Positions 42,347 through 49,971 of a stretch of DNA of 64,000 bases are shown here, piece by piece. Source of the DNA: Kitasatospora sp. NBC_01250 (lineage in GTDB: Bacteria; Actinomycetota; Actinomycetes; Streptomycetales; Streptomycetaceae); contig NZ_CP108476.1 of the NCBI RefSeq assembly GCF_036226465.1, positions 682,001 through 746,000 on the forward strand. Direction: 5' to 3'. The translations under genes were made by a program, and so were the position numbers. Under the pieces are notes generated by a model that was not told where the DNA came from, did no database searches, and saw nothing but the letters and a program-made list of their open reading frames with translations. Each line of letters begins with the position of its first letter. The stretch's first letter is position 1.

Positions 42347-43293
42347 CGGCCGTGCTCGTTCTTGTCGCCGTGGACGGTGTCGCCCTGGTTACCGTGGACC
42401 GTGCCGGCCTTGTTGCCCCCGACGTAGTCGCCGCCGCCGGTGTTGGTGACGCTCTGGCCGCCGTGCACGGTGCCGCTGTTGAGGTTTCCCCGGTCGGCGC
42501 GCTGCGTCACCAGCGTCTGCGGTGCCCGACGAGCCTTCCTCCCGCCGGGCGCCTGCTTCTCGGCGTCGGCGGACTCGCGCCCCGCCTCCTGATCGTCGAC
42601 GACGTGGTCGCCCAGGATGCGGCGGTCGTAGAGGTTGCCCGAGGGCGCGGGCACGTAGAGCCAGGCCCGTTGGTCGAACCGCTTGCCCTCGACGGTCGCC
42701 GGCACCTCGATGAAGTGGTCGGGATGCCGACCGGTGTAGCCGCCGGCCACGGCGTCCTGGTGGCAACGGTCGGAGAGGATGGCGGCGACCTGGGTGATGC
42801 TCGCGTTGGAAGCGGCGAGCATCGCCTTGACGGGACGGGAGTCGAGCAGGCGGTGGGTGTCATTGCGCGGCGTCCCGTTGCCGTCGAACTCCCCGCCCGA
42901 GTCAGGCAGCGGCCCGATGTGGAGGCTGACCCGCAGACGGATGCTCACGGTACCCATGGAGTGCACGTTGAACTCGCTGAGCACCTCCTGGAGGGTGTGA
43001 AGCCAGGGGTGGATCAGGAACGGCATCCAGGCCGGCTCGAAGCCGAAGACGTACCCGTCCCCGGTGGAGGCGGGGAACCTCCGGTCCTCCCAGACATCGG
43101 CGAGGTCGGCCCGCTCGAAGGACTGCTGGAGCAACTGCGGGATCGCCCGGCTGATCAGGCCGTGCTCGATGGCGGGGTAGCCGGTGAAGTCCTTGGCGTC
43201 GACGGCCACGATCCCCCGGTACGGCGGGAGGTGTCGGCTTCGGCTGTGGGGCAGGGCGCTGACCTCGGGCAAGTGCTGGTCGAACGGCGGCAT
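42343..43293 (-). CDS. class III nucleotidyl-cyclase-like protein with C-terminal amyloid-like motif, 316 aa
   Basis: GIVAVDAKDFTGYP (D32) and STGDGYVFGFE (D79) match the two metal-binding Asp of class III cyclases. LRVSLHIGPL is the next conserved strand. D137 and N144-x3-R148 (NDTHR) keep the spacing of the base-contacting Asp and the transition-state Asn/Arg. The purine-selecting Lys is not visible, as in atypical cyclases. Residues 269-287 (GNLNSGTVHGGQSVTNTGG) match the NTPase N-terminal motif at 12 of 18 positions, followed by two more TVHG units. GAGGAG lies 5 bases before the ATG at 43293. It follows a CRP-family gene and a CRP-type site. Confidence 0.72.
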   Translation of the reverse strand: MPPFDQHLPEVSALPHSRSRHLPPYRGIVAVDAKDFTGYPAIEHGLISRAIPQLLQQSFERADLADVWEDRRFPASTGDGYVFGFEPAWMPFLIHPWLHTLQEVLSEFNVHSMGTVSIRLRVSLHIGPLPDSGGEFDGNGTPRNDTHRLLDSRPVKAMLAASNASITQVAAILSDRCHQDAVAGGYTGRHPDHFIEVPATVEGKRFDQRAWLYVPAPSGNLYDRRILGDHVVDDQEAGRESADAEKQAPGGRKARRAPQTLVTQRADRGNLNSGTVHGGQSVTNTGGGDYVGGNKAGTVHGNQGDTVHGDKNEHGR

Positions 43294-43383
43294 CCGAACT
43301 CCTCGGTGTCCTTCAGGGCGAACCTTGTGCCCCAAGCTTCGCGAGAACGCGTGCCGCGGTGTGCTCACTCAGTGCGGAAACCA

Positions 43384-43399
43384 CGTGATGGGCGTCACA
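43384..43399 (-). promoter_or_regulatory. CRP-type operator upstream of the cyclase operon
   Basis: Read on the minus strand the site is TGTGACGCCCATCACG, which matches the classic TGTGA-N6-TCACA CRP palindrome at all but the last position, and also the GTG-N6-GNCAC motif reported for Streptomyces Crp. It lies 91 bases upstream of the cyclase start and just after the stop of the CRP-family gene. The neighbouring regulator is its likely ligand. Confidence 0.75.
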
Positions 43400-43414
43400 T
43401 GGACTGACGGTCTG

Positions 43415-44104
43415 TCAGCCGCGTGACGCCGAGGCCAGCTGCCGCAGGGCGGCCAAGTCGCCGATGACGATGCGCTTTCGTGCGCTATGGACCTTCCGAT
43501 GGCCGAGCTCGACAAGGCCCGCGCTGACCGTGTTGCGGGACACCCCGAGGTACTGGGCCAGTTCATCGCGGGTCAGCGCAAGCTCGATGCCCGTGTGCTG
43601 CGGGCCGGTCGACACCGAGACCTCGGCCAGAGTGACCAGAGCGGCTGACAGGCGGGCAACGATGTCTCCACCGCCACGGGCGAGGTCCGACTCCCTGAGC
43701 CGGCCGAGGGCGTAGCGGACCATGACGGGGAACAGGTCGTGCTCCGTGACGAACCGCAGGAACGTCGCCTTGCTCAGGACCGCGACCGAACAGTCCGATA
43801 TGGCCTGTACATTCGCTGAACGCACCCCGTCGTCCAGCACCGCCACCTCTCCCAGCACTTCGCCGGGACCTCGGAACGCCAGCAGCGTGAGGTCTCCACT
43901 GCGCTCCTGCCGAATCACCTTGGCCACCCCGGCCAGCAGCGCAAGCACATGGGTGCCAGGCTCCGCCTGCCTCAGAAGCGTGCTGCCGATCGGATGCCGA
44001 CGCTCGTACGCCTCAGCCAGCATGCCGTCCCAGAGCGCGTCACCCATGAGGTGATGCAGTGTCCGACCCAACGGATCCGGAGTTCCCCCGGCGCGATCAC
44101 TCAT
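43415..44104 (-). CDS. CRP/FNR-family transcription regulator, 229 aa
   Basis: The N-terminal cyclic-nucleotide domain ends with FRGPGEVLGEVAVLDDGVRS, containing the phosphate-binding Glu and Arg-Ser (R95, S96) found in cAMP-binding members. The C-terminal winged helix is LTRDELAQYLGVSRNTVSAG. No cysteine cluster for an iron-sulfur site is present, so nucleotide sensing is more likely than oxygen sensing. The next gene in the same direction is a cyclase-like protein, with a CRP-type operator between them: a complete nucleotide signalling loop is plausible. Confidence 0.9.
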   Translation of the reverse strand: MSDRAGGTPDPLGRTLHHLMGDALWDGMLAEAYERRHPIGSTLLRQAEPGTHVLALLAGVAKVIRQERSGDLTLLAFRGPGEVLGEVAVLDDGVRSANVQAISDCSVAVLSKATFLRFVTEHDLFPVMVRYALGRLRESDLARGGGDIVARLSAALVTLAEVSVSTGPQHTGIELALTRDELAQYLGVSRNTVSAGLVELGHRKVHSARKRIVIGDLAALRQLASASRG

Positions 44105-44190
44105 GCAACGACCTTAGAAGCCGCCTCGGCGCGCGCACAGACGGCAGCGGGAACCCGTCCTCGGTCCAGCGACGGAGGTTCCCGCCGGGG

Positions 44191-44279
44191 CGGAGAAGGC
44201 AGGATTCGAACCTGCGTGGGCTTGCGCCCGACCGGGACCAGAGTCCCGGCCCCCGATCAACCACTCCGGGCACCTCTCC
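44191..44279 (-). tRNA. class II tRNA-like gene with an abnormal anticodon arm
   Basis: On the minus strand an acceptor stem GGAGAGG pairs with CTTCTCC (one G-U), followed by a D-arm with GAGTGGTTGAT, a long variable arm (CGGGCGCAAGCCCA) and a perfect T-arm GCAGG-TTCGAAT-CCTGC, then discriminator G. This is the plan of a tRNA-Ser. The anticodon arm, however, is a 5-bp stem CCGGG/CCCGG with an 8-base loop ACTCTGGT, or a 6-bp stem with a 6-base loop; a normal 7-base loop cannot be drawn. No CCA is encoded. It may be a tRNA relic, a frameshift-suppressor type tRNA, or a former integration site. Confidence 0.65.
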
Positions 44280-44498
44280 CCGGGACCGACCCGCTTCGGC
44301 TGCCTTGCTCTCCGTGGCCCGTCCCTGTGTCACCAACCATGGCCCACCTCCCTGACGCGAGGCTGACCTCCCCCTGACGGCCGCGGCGCCCGGGCCGGGC
44401 TCCGCGGGCCGCGCGGGCGACGGGTGGCGGCGGCGTCCGACGGCGGCCCGTTCCTAGAATGACCGGCACGTACTCGTCCGACCAGGGAGCCAGCGACC

Positions 44499-44885
44499 AT
44501 GCCGAAGACCGCCGCGGAGAAGCTCGGCATCAGGCCCGGCGCGACTGTGACCGTCGTCAACGCCGCTGCCGACACGCCGCTGCTCACGGAGCTGCCCGCG
44601 GAGGTGACCGTCCTCCGGGAGCGGGGGGAGGAGGTGCCGGACGTCCTGGTGCTCTTCGCCCACGACGCCGCCCAGTTGCACCGCGACGCCCCGGGGCTGC
44701 TCGCGCCGCTGACCGATGCCACCAAGGTGTGGATCGTCTACCGCAAGAAGGGCGTCTCGGACCTGAGCCGCGATGCCCTGATGCCGGCCCTGACCGGCAT
44801 CGGCTGGCACGGGGTGAGCCTCGTCTCCGTCGACCAGGCGTGGAGCGCCGCGAGGTTCCGCCGCCTGGAGCACATCGGCCGCTGA
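44499..44885 (+). CDS. DUF3052-like small conserved protein, 128 aa
   Basis: PKTAAEKLGIRPGATVTVVN at the start, a central VPDVLVLFAHDAAQLHRDAP strand-helix and KVWIVYRKKGVSDLSRDAL near the end resemble the DUF3052 fold of unknown function. Length fits. The ATG at 44499 follows GGGAGCCAGCGACC. It stands alone upstream of the Clp-like gene, with a 130-base gap containing short GGGGCGTCAG direct repeats. Confidence 0.72.
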   Translation: MPKTAAEKLGIRPGATVTVVNAAADTPLLTELPAEVTVLRERGEEVPDVLVLFAHDAAQLHRDAPGLLAPLTDATKVWIVYRKKGVSDLSRDALMPALTGIGWHGVSLVSVDQAWSAARFRRLEHIGR

Positions 44886-45015
44886 TCGCGGGGCGTCAGA
44901 AGCGGGGCGTCAGGAGCGGGGGGCGAGAAGCTGGCAAACGATCTACCCCCGCGACCGGAGCTTGCCTACAGTGGAGCAGGGAACGCGCACAGGCAACCAG
45001 GGGGGAGCAGCGGCC

Positions 45016-47505
45016 GTGACCGACTACGCCGACAGCGCCGTGCTGGCGCTGGCCGTGGCACGGCAGGAGGCGCGGGCGGGCGGCGCCGCCCAGGTGGGGC
45101 CGGACCACCTGCTGCTGGGGCTGGCCGTCCTGTCCCGCTCCGACCTCACGGAGCTGCTCGACCGGCAGAGGCTGGCCCCCGAAGCACGGAAGGCGCTGGC
45201 GCTCGACCTGCTGCTGACGCAGCGGCACTTCCTGCTCGCCGGCGTGGATCCGCGCCGGTTCCGCCGCCGGCTGCGTGCCCTGCTGGGCCTCGGCGAGCGG
45301 GTCGCCGGGCCCGCAGCGGCCACGCCGCGCCGCACGCCGGCAGCACGGGCGGTCTTCACTCGCGCGGCCGAACTCGCCGACGGCGCCGAACCGGCCGGGA
45401 GCGCGGGCGTCACCGCGGTGCACCTGCTGCAGGCGGTCCTGGAGCGGACCAGCTCGGCCACCCGTGCGCTGTTCGCGGAGTTCGGCGTCGAGGACCCGCT
45501 CGCGGCGCTCTTCCCGCAGGCTCCGGAGGCTCCCGAGGGCAAGGAGCAGCCGCCCGCCTCCCGGGCCGAGGCCCCCGCCCGCGGTGCGAAGGGAGCCGTC
45601 GGAGCGAAGAACGCCGCCGCAGCGAGGAACGAGGCCGCCCGCCCGACACCGCTGCTGGACAAGTTCGGCCGCGACCTGACCGCGCTCGCGCTGGCCGGAG
45701 AGCTGCCGGAGCTCATCGGCCGCGAGGAGCAGCTCCGCACGATGGCGCGGACCCTGATCCGCCGGCACAAGCCCAACTGCGTCCTGGTCGGCGAGGCCGG
45801 AGTCGGCAAGACCAGCCTCGTGGAGGAGCTCGCCCGGTGGCTGTCCTCCCCCGAGGCACCGGCCGGCCTGGCCGGGGTGCGGGTGGTGGAGCTCCCGATG
45901 GCGGCGCTGGTCGCGGGCACCAAGTACCGGGGCGAGTTCGAGGAACGCCTGCAGGGTGTCCTGGCGGAGGCCTGCGGCACCGAGGTGGTCCTCTTCGTCG
46001 ACGAGGTCCACACGGTGCTCGGCGCCGGGGGCCACGGCGCCAGCGACGCGGCCAACATCCTCAAACCCGCGCTGGCCCGCGGCGACCTGCGCTGCATCGG
46101 CGCGACGACTCCGGCCGAGTACCGGCGGAGCATCGAGACCGACCCGGCCCTGCAGCGCCGTTTCGAGGTGGTCTGGCTGGAGGAGCCCACCCGCTCGGAG
46201 GCGATCGCCATCGTGCGCGGGGCCGCGCGCTCGCTCGCCGGCCATCACGGCGTCACCATCGATCCGGCGGCCGTGACGGCCGCCGTCGACCTCACCATCC
46301 GGTACCTGCCCGAGCAGCGCCTGCCCGACAAGGCGATCGACGTGCTGGACCAGGCCTGTGCCGCGGTGCGGATCCGGACGCAGCCCCCCGAGGCCTCCGC
46401 CGACCGGTCTGCTGGCCACTCCGCCTCTGACGGTGCGTCACGGGTGGGCCCCGCCCAGGTGAGCGCGGTGGTCGCCCGGCGGGCGAAGCTGCCCCTGGAG
46501 CAGGTCGGCGCCGACGAGGCGCAGCGGCTGCTCCGGATGGAGGAGCTGCTGCGCGCCCGGGTCATCGGCCAGGAGGCCGCCGTGGCCGCCGTCGCTGCCG
46601 CGGTGCGCACCGCCCGCAGCGGGCTCGCCGATCCGCGGCGCCCGCTCGGTGTGTTCCTCTTCGCCGGTCCCACCGGCACGGGCAAGACCGAACTGGCCAA
46701 GGCCCTGGCGGAGTTCCTGTTCGGGACCGAGCGGCGGCTGATCCGCATCGACATGTCCGAGTACAAGGACCGGTACACGGTCTCCCGGCTGCTCGGCGCG
46801 CCGCCCGGCTACATCGGCCACGACCGCGACGGCCAGCTGAGCGGCCCGCTGCGCGACCACCCGCACAGCGTGGTGCTGTTCGACGAGGTGGAGAAGGCGC
46901 ACCCGGAGGTCCTCGACCTGTTCCTGCAGATCTTCGACGAGGGCACCCTCACCGACTCCCACGGGCGCCGGGTGCCGTTCAACGACGCCGTCGTCATCCT
47001 CACCTCCAATCTCGGCGCCGCGCCCCGCGAACCCGACCGGCGCACCCTCGGCTTCGCCCCTGCGGCGGCGCCCCCGCGGGATCCGGCGGCGCACGAGCGG
47101 GTGATGGCGGCGCTGCGCGAGCGGCTGCGGCCCGAACTGCTGGGCCGCATCCGGCAGGTCGTCGTCTTCGAGCCGCTCGACGACGCGGCGACGGGCCGGA
47201 TCCTCGACAAGATCATCGGCCAGGTGCAGGCCCGGCTCACCGACCGGGCCCTCACGCTGGAGCTCTCCCCCGCCGCCCGCGAGCTGCTGCTGCGCCGTGG
47301 CCGCGAGGTCGGCCGAGCGGGCGCACGCGGTCTCGAACAGGCCGTCGACCGGCTGCTGGTCCAGCCACTGGGCCGCATGCTGCTGGCCGACGAGCGGCTC
47401 GCCCGGGGAGCGACCGTCCGGGTCGGGACGGCGGGCGAGGCGCTGACCTTCACCGTCGCACCCGCGGCGGCGATCGGAACGGACGAGGAGAGGGCCGCCC
47501 GATGA
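45016..47505 (+). CDS. ClpC/ClpB-like AAA+ unfoldase, 829 aa
   Basis: An N-terminal Clp-N repeat region (residues 1-160) is followed by a charged linker, then AAA+ domain 1 with Walker A GEAGVGKTSLVEEL, the pore loop AGTKYRGEFEERLQ and Walker B VVLFVDEVHTVLG. Domain 2 has GPTGTGKTELAKAL, the pore segment GAPPGYIGHD, HSVVLFDEVEKAHPEV and a C-terminal D2-small domain. The long ClpB middle coiled coil is missing, nearer to ClpC. The GTG at 45016 has GGGGGA 9 bases upstream. It overlaps the FHA-kinase gene by 4 bases, so this is probably a dedicated unfoldase controlled by that kinase rather than the housekeeping copy. Confidence 0.9.
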   Translation: MTDYADSAVLALAVARQEARAGGAAQVGPDHLLLGLAVLSRSDLTELLDRQRLAPEARKALALDLLLTQRHFLLAGVDPRRFRRRLRALLGLGERVAGPAAATPRRTPAARAVFTRAAELADGAEPAGSAGVTAVHLLQAVLERTSSATRALFAEFGVEDPLAALFPQAPEAPEGKEQPPASRAEAPARGAKGAVGAKNAAAARNEAARPTPLLDKFGRDLTALALAGELPELIGREEQLRTMARTLIRRHKPNCVLVGEAGVGKTSLVEELARWLSSPEAPAGLAGVRVVELPMAALVAGTKYRGEFEERLQGVLAEACGTEVVLFVDEVHTVLGAGGHGASDAANILKPALARGDLRCIGATTPAEYRRSIETDPALQRRFEVVWLEEPTRSEAIAIVRGAARSLAGHHGVTIDPAAVTAAVDLTIRYLPEQRLPDKAIDVLDQACAAVRIRTQPPEASADRSAGHSASDGASRVGPAQVSAVVARRAKLPLEQVGADEAQRLLRMEELLRARVIGQEAAVAAVAAAVRTARSGLADPRRPLGVFLFAGPTGTGKTELAKALAEFLFGTERRLIRIDMSEYKDRYTVSRLLGAPPGYIGHDRDGQLSGPLRDHPHSVVLFDEVEKAHPEVLDLFLQIFDEGTLTDSHGRRVPFNDAVVILTSNLGAAPREPDRRTLGFAPAAAPPRDPAAHERVMAALRERLRPELLGRIRQVVVFEPLDDAATGRILDKIIGQVQARLTDRALTLELSPAARELLLRRGREVGRAGARGLEQAVDRLLVQPLGRMLLADERLARGATVRVGTAGEALTFTVAPAAAIGTDEERAAR

Positions 47506-48863
47506 CCCGACCGGCCAGCGTGACGCTCACCGTGATCCAAGGGCCGCTGGAGCCTGCCGAGTTCGTCTTCGACGAGCGCACCACCTGCGTGATCGGCCGG
47601 TCCCGCGACTGCCACCCCAAGCTGCCTGGCGACACCGACCACCAGACCGTCTCCCGCCACCACTGCCTGCTGGACATCAACCCGCCCGACGCCTGCGTGC
47701 GGGACTTCGGCAGCCGCAACGGCACCTTCCTGAACGACCGCAAGATCGGGCAGCGCGAGCAGGGCCAGACGCCGGAGGAGGGCGCCGCCACCGCGTTCCC
47801 CGAGCACGTGCTCGGGGACGGCGACGAGATCAGGATCGGCAACACGGTCTTCCGGGTGACCATCACGGCCGAGCAGGGCAGCCCGTCGGTGCTGCGCTGC
47901 GTCAAGTGCGGCCGCGAGGACAGCGCGGAGCTCAACGCCCGCGCGGGCGACCACCTCTGCGCGAGCTGCCGCACCGATCCGCAGGCCGCGGCGGAGCTGC
48001 TGCTCGACCTCGCGCGCTCGTCGGACCCCGCGCTCGCGGGGATCACCGGCTACACCCTGCTGCGGGAGCTCGGCCGCGGCGGCATGGGCGCCGTCTACCT
48101 GGCGCGCCAGCAGGTCACCGGCCGCGAGGTGGCACTGAAGGTGATGCTGCCGAAGGTCGCCACCAACCAGGTCGCCCGGGGCCGCTTCCTGCGCGAGGTG
48201 GTCATCACCCAGGAGCTGCGGCACCCCAACATCGCCACCCTGCACGACGCGGGCTTCGCCGGCGGGACGTTCTACCTCACCACCGAGTACTGCCCGGACG
48301 GCAGCCTGGACCAGCTGGTGGCCCGCCGCGGCGGCCGGCTGCCCGTCGACGAGGCGGTCCGGCTGTTCGCCGCGGCGCTGGAGGGCCTGGCCCACGCGCA
48401 CGAGCGCTCCGTCGTCCACCGTGACCTGAGCCCGTCCAACATCCTGCTGCACCGGGCGGCCGACGGCGCCCTGACCCCGAAGATCAGCGACTTCGGCATC
48501 GCCAAGGCCTTCGACCTGGCCGGCCTCAGCGGGCTGACCCTCACCGGCGCCACCGCCGGCAAACCCAGCTTCGTCCCGCGCCTGCAGGTCGTCGACTTCC
48601 GCGAGGCCACCCCCGCCATGGACCTGTGGTCCATGGCGGCCAGCCTCTACTGGACGCTGACCGGCCTGGTCCCGCGCGACTTCCCGCCGAAGCAGGACCC
48701 CTGGCTGGCCGTGCTGCAGTCCCCCGCGGTGCCGATCCGCGAGCGGGCGCCGCAGCTGCCCGGCCCGCTCGCCGAGGTGATCGACCACGCGCTCGCCGAG
48801 CAGCCCGGGAGCGGCTTCCGGCACGCCGCCGACCTGCGCCGCGCACTGCTCGCCGCGGTGTGA
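47502..48863 (+). CDS. FHA-zinc ribbon-Ser/Thr kinase protein, 453 aa
   Basis: Residues 1-120 are an FHA domain (CVIGRSRDCHPKLPG, QTVSRHHCLLDI, RDFGSRNGTFLND), which binds phospho-Thr. A small zinc ribbon follows (CVKCGRED ... CASC). The kinase domain begins near residue 185: ELGRGGMGAVYLAR, VALKVM Lys, HRDLSPSNILL and DFGIAK. Two substitutions stand out: the catalytic-loop Lys is Ser (HRDLSPSN) and the activation segment reads GKPSFVPRLQ, without the usual Glu of the APE/PREQ motif. Activity may therefore be reduced. It overlaps the Clp-like gene (ATGA), so phospho-dependent control of that unfoldase is likely. Confidence 0.88.
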   Translation: MTRPASVTLTVIQGPLEPAEFVFDERTTCVIGRSRDCHPKLPGDTDHQTVSRHHCLLDINPPDACVRDFGSRNGTFLNDRKIGQREQGQTPEEGAATAFPEHVLGDGDEIRIGNTVFRVTITAEQGSPSVLRCVKCGREDSAELNARAGDHLCASCRTDPQAAAELLLDLARSSDPALAGITGYTLLRELGRGGMGAVYLARQQVTGREVALKVMLPKVATNQVARGRFLREVVITQELRHPNIATLHDAGFAGGTFYLTTEYCPDGSLDQLVARRGGRLPVDEAVRLFAAALEGLAHAHERSVVHRDLSPSNILLHRAADGALTPKISDFGIAKAFDLAGLSGLTLTGATAGKPSFVPRLQVVDFREATPAMDLWSMAASLYWTLTGLVPRDFPPKQDPWLAVLQSPAVPIRERAPQLPGPLAEVIDHALAEQPGSGFRHAADLRRALLAAV

Positions 48864-49268
48864 TCCGCGCAGCTCGTCGACGGACCGCCCGGACGACCGA
48901 CGGACCGACGGACCGGCCGACCGGCCGACCGGCCGACAAGCCTGAACGGTGAGCGGGTAGCCGTCGTCCTCGCGGGTGGCTCCGGCGGCGGGCGAAGACC
49001 GCCTCGCTGGGGCGAGCGTCTTGCGCGCGGCGTCGTGGGGAGAGAACCCGCGCAGTGCGGACTCCATGAAGGGAAGGTCCCGCAGCCAGCGGATTGCCCC
49101 CGGCGAAACGGCCGAGTTCCTCCTCCCGGCCGATGAACGCCCGCTCCCGGCTCCGGTTACAGCGTGTTCCGATCGGGGGAGGACGCGGTGCGGCGCTCCT
49201 CGGCAGCGCCAGGTCGGCGGCGGCGGGGTCGGCCGAAGTCACCACTGCACATATCGCAGGCGATCATG
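48864..49268. other. 405-bp spacer with GAC-GGA-CCG repeats and a decayed minus-strand fragment
   Basis: The first 80 bases contain imperfect repeats of CGACGGAC and CCGGCCGA (48876-48941). Between about 49000 and 49180 the minus strand can be read as RERAFIGREEELGRFA and MESALRGFSPHDAARKTL in different frames, which look like scraps of a regulator or ATPase. No intact gene is supported. Confidence 0.35.
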
Positions 49269-49820
49269 TCAGAGGATGAACGGGATCAGCATCCTGGTCG
49301 ACCGCTTGTACTCCGGGTAGGCGTCGGGGAAACGCTCCGTCAGGTAGCGCTCCTCCATCACGGCGCTGTAGACGAAGTACCCGCCGAGCAGCGCGGCCGG
49401 CACCAGCCAGTACAGGCTGATCGCGATCGCCGTACCGATCAGGGCGAGGAGGACCCCGGAGTAGATGGGATGACGGATGGTCCGGTAGGGACCGGTGGTC
49501 ACCAGCTCCGGTTCGGCCTTGTGCGTCATGGGCATCCCCCAGTTGCGGCCGATGTGCACCCTGGCCCACACGGCGAGCGCCAGCCCCAGCAGGAACACGA
49601 CCAGGCCGACGCCCGCCAGCCACGGATCGCGGTCGACTCCCAGGCCGCGCAGCGCGCGGGTGCGCAGCAGGACGGCGGCGAGGAGCAGGACCAGCAGGCG
49701 GACGGCCGCCCCGCGGCGCCACCCGCCACCGGCCCCCCGCTTCACACCGAAGGACGCCAGCAGCCAGTAAAGCCAGAACGCGGCCCAGCCGATCAGGATG
49801 ACGGCGCCGACGACCTTCAT
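49269..49820 (-). CDS. isoprenylcysteine carboxyl methyltransferase-like membrane protein, 183 aa
   Basis: Four to five membrane helices are followed by LVTTGPYRTIRHPIYSGVLL and a late EERYLTERFPDAYPEYKRST, the conserved SAM-binding core of the ICMT/phospholipid-methyltransferase family. Bacterial members methylate small lipophilic acceptors or quaternary amines; the acceptor here is unknown. The ATG at 49820 begins at the first helix. It lies downstream of another methyltransferase gene in the same direction, separated by a small hairpin. Confidence 0.86.
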   Translation of the reverse strand: MKVVGAVILIGWAAFWLYWLLASFGVKRGAGGGWRRGAAVRLLVLLLAAVLLRTRALRGLGVDRDPWLAGVGLVVFLLGLALAVWARVHIGRNWGMPMTHKAEPELVTTGPYRTIRHPIYSGVLLALIGTAIAISLYWLVPAALLGGYFVYSAVMEERYLTERFPDAYPEYKRSTRMLIPFIL

Positions 49821-49851
49821 GAGCTCTGCTCCCGACTGCTCGGACGCTCCC

Positions 49852-49873
49852 CCTCCAGCGTAGGCGCTGGAGG
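49852..49873 (-). terminator. small hairpin between the two methyltransferase genes
   Basis: CCTCCAGCG, a 4-base loop and its exact complement form a 9-bp stem. It may end transcripts of the upstream SAM methyltransferase gene. Confidence 0.5.
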
Positions 49874-49971
49874 GCGCGCCGGAGCCCGTCGGATCGTCGA
49901 GCCAGAACCGTCCAGCCGTCCGAACGTCAGGCCGTCCGGCTGCCCGTGCCACGCCCCGCAGGCGCCACGCG

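Noticed and set aside
43415..44104. FNR-type oxygen sensor
   Set aside because: No N-terminal Cys cluster is present, and the nucleotide-binding Glu and Arg-Ser are.
44191..44279. ordinary tRNA-Ser or tRNA-Gln (CTG)
   Set aside because: A normal 7-base anticodon loop cannot be paired; the arm closes only with 8 or 6 bases, so no amino acid was assigned.
48541..49245. 234-codon minus-strand frame with a GREEELGRF segment
   Set aside because: Most of it is antisense to the kinase gene, and the only gene-like bits are in different frames. At best it is a decayed fragment, noted with the spacer.
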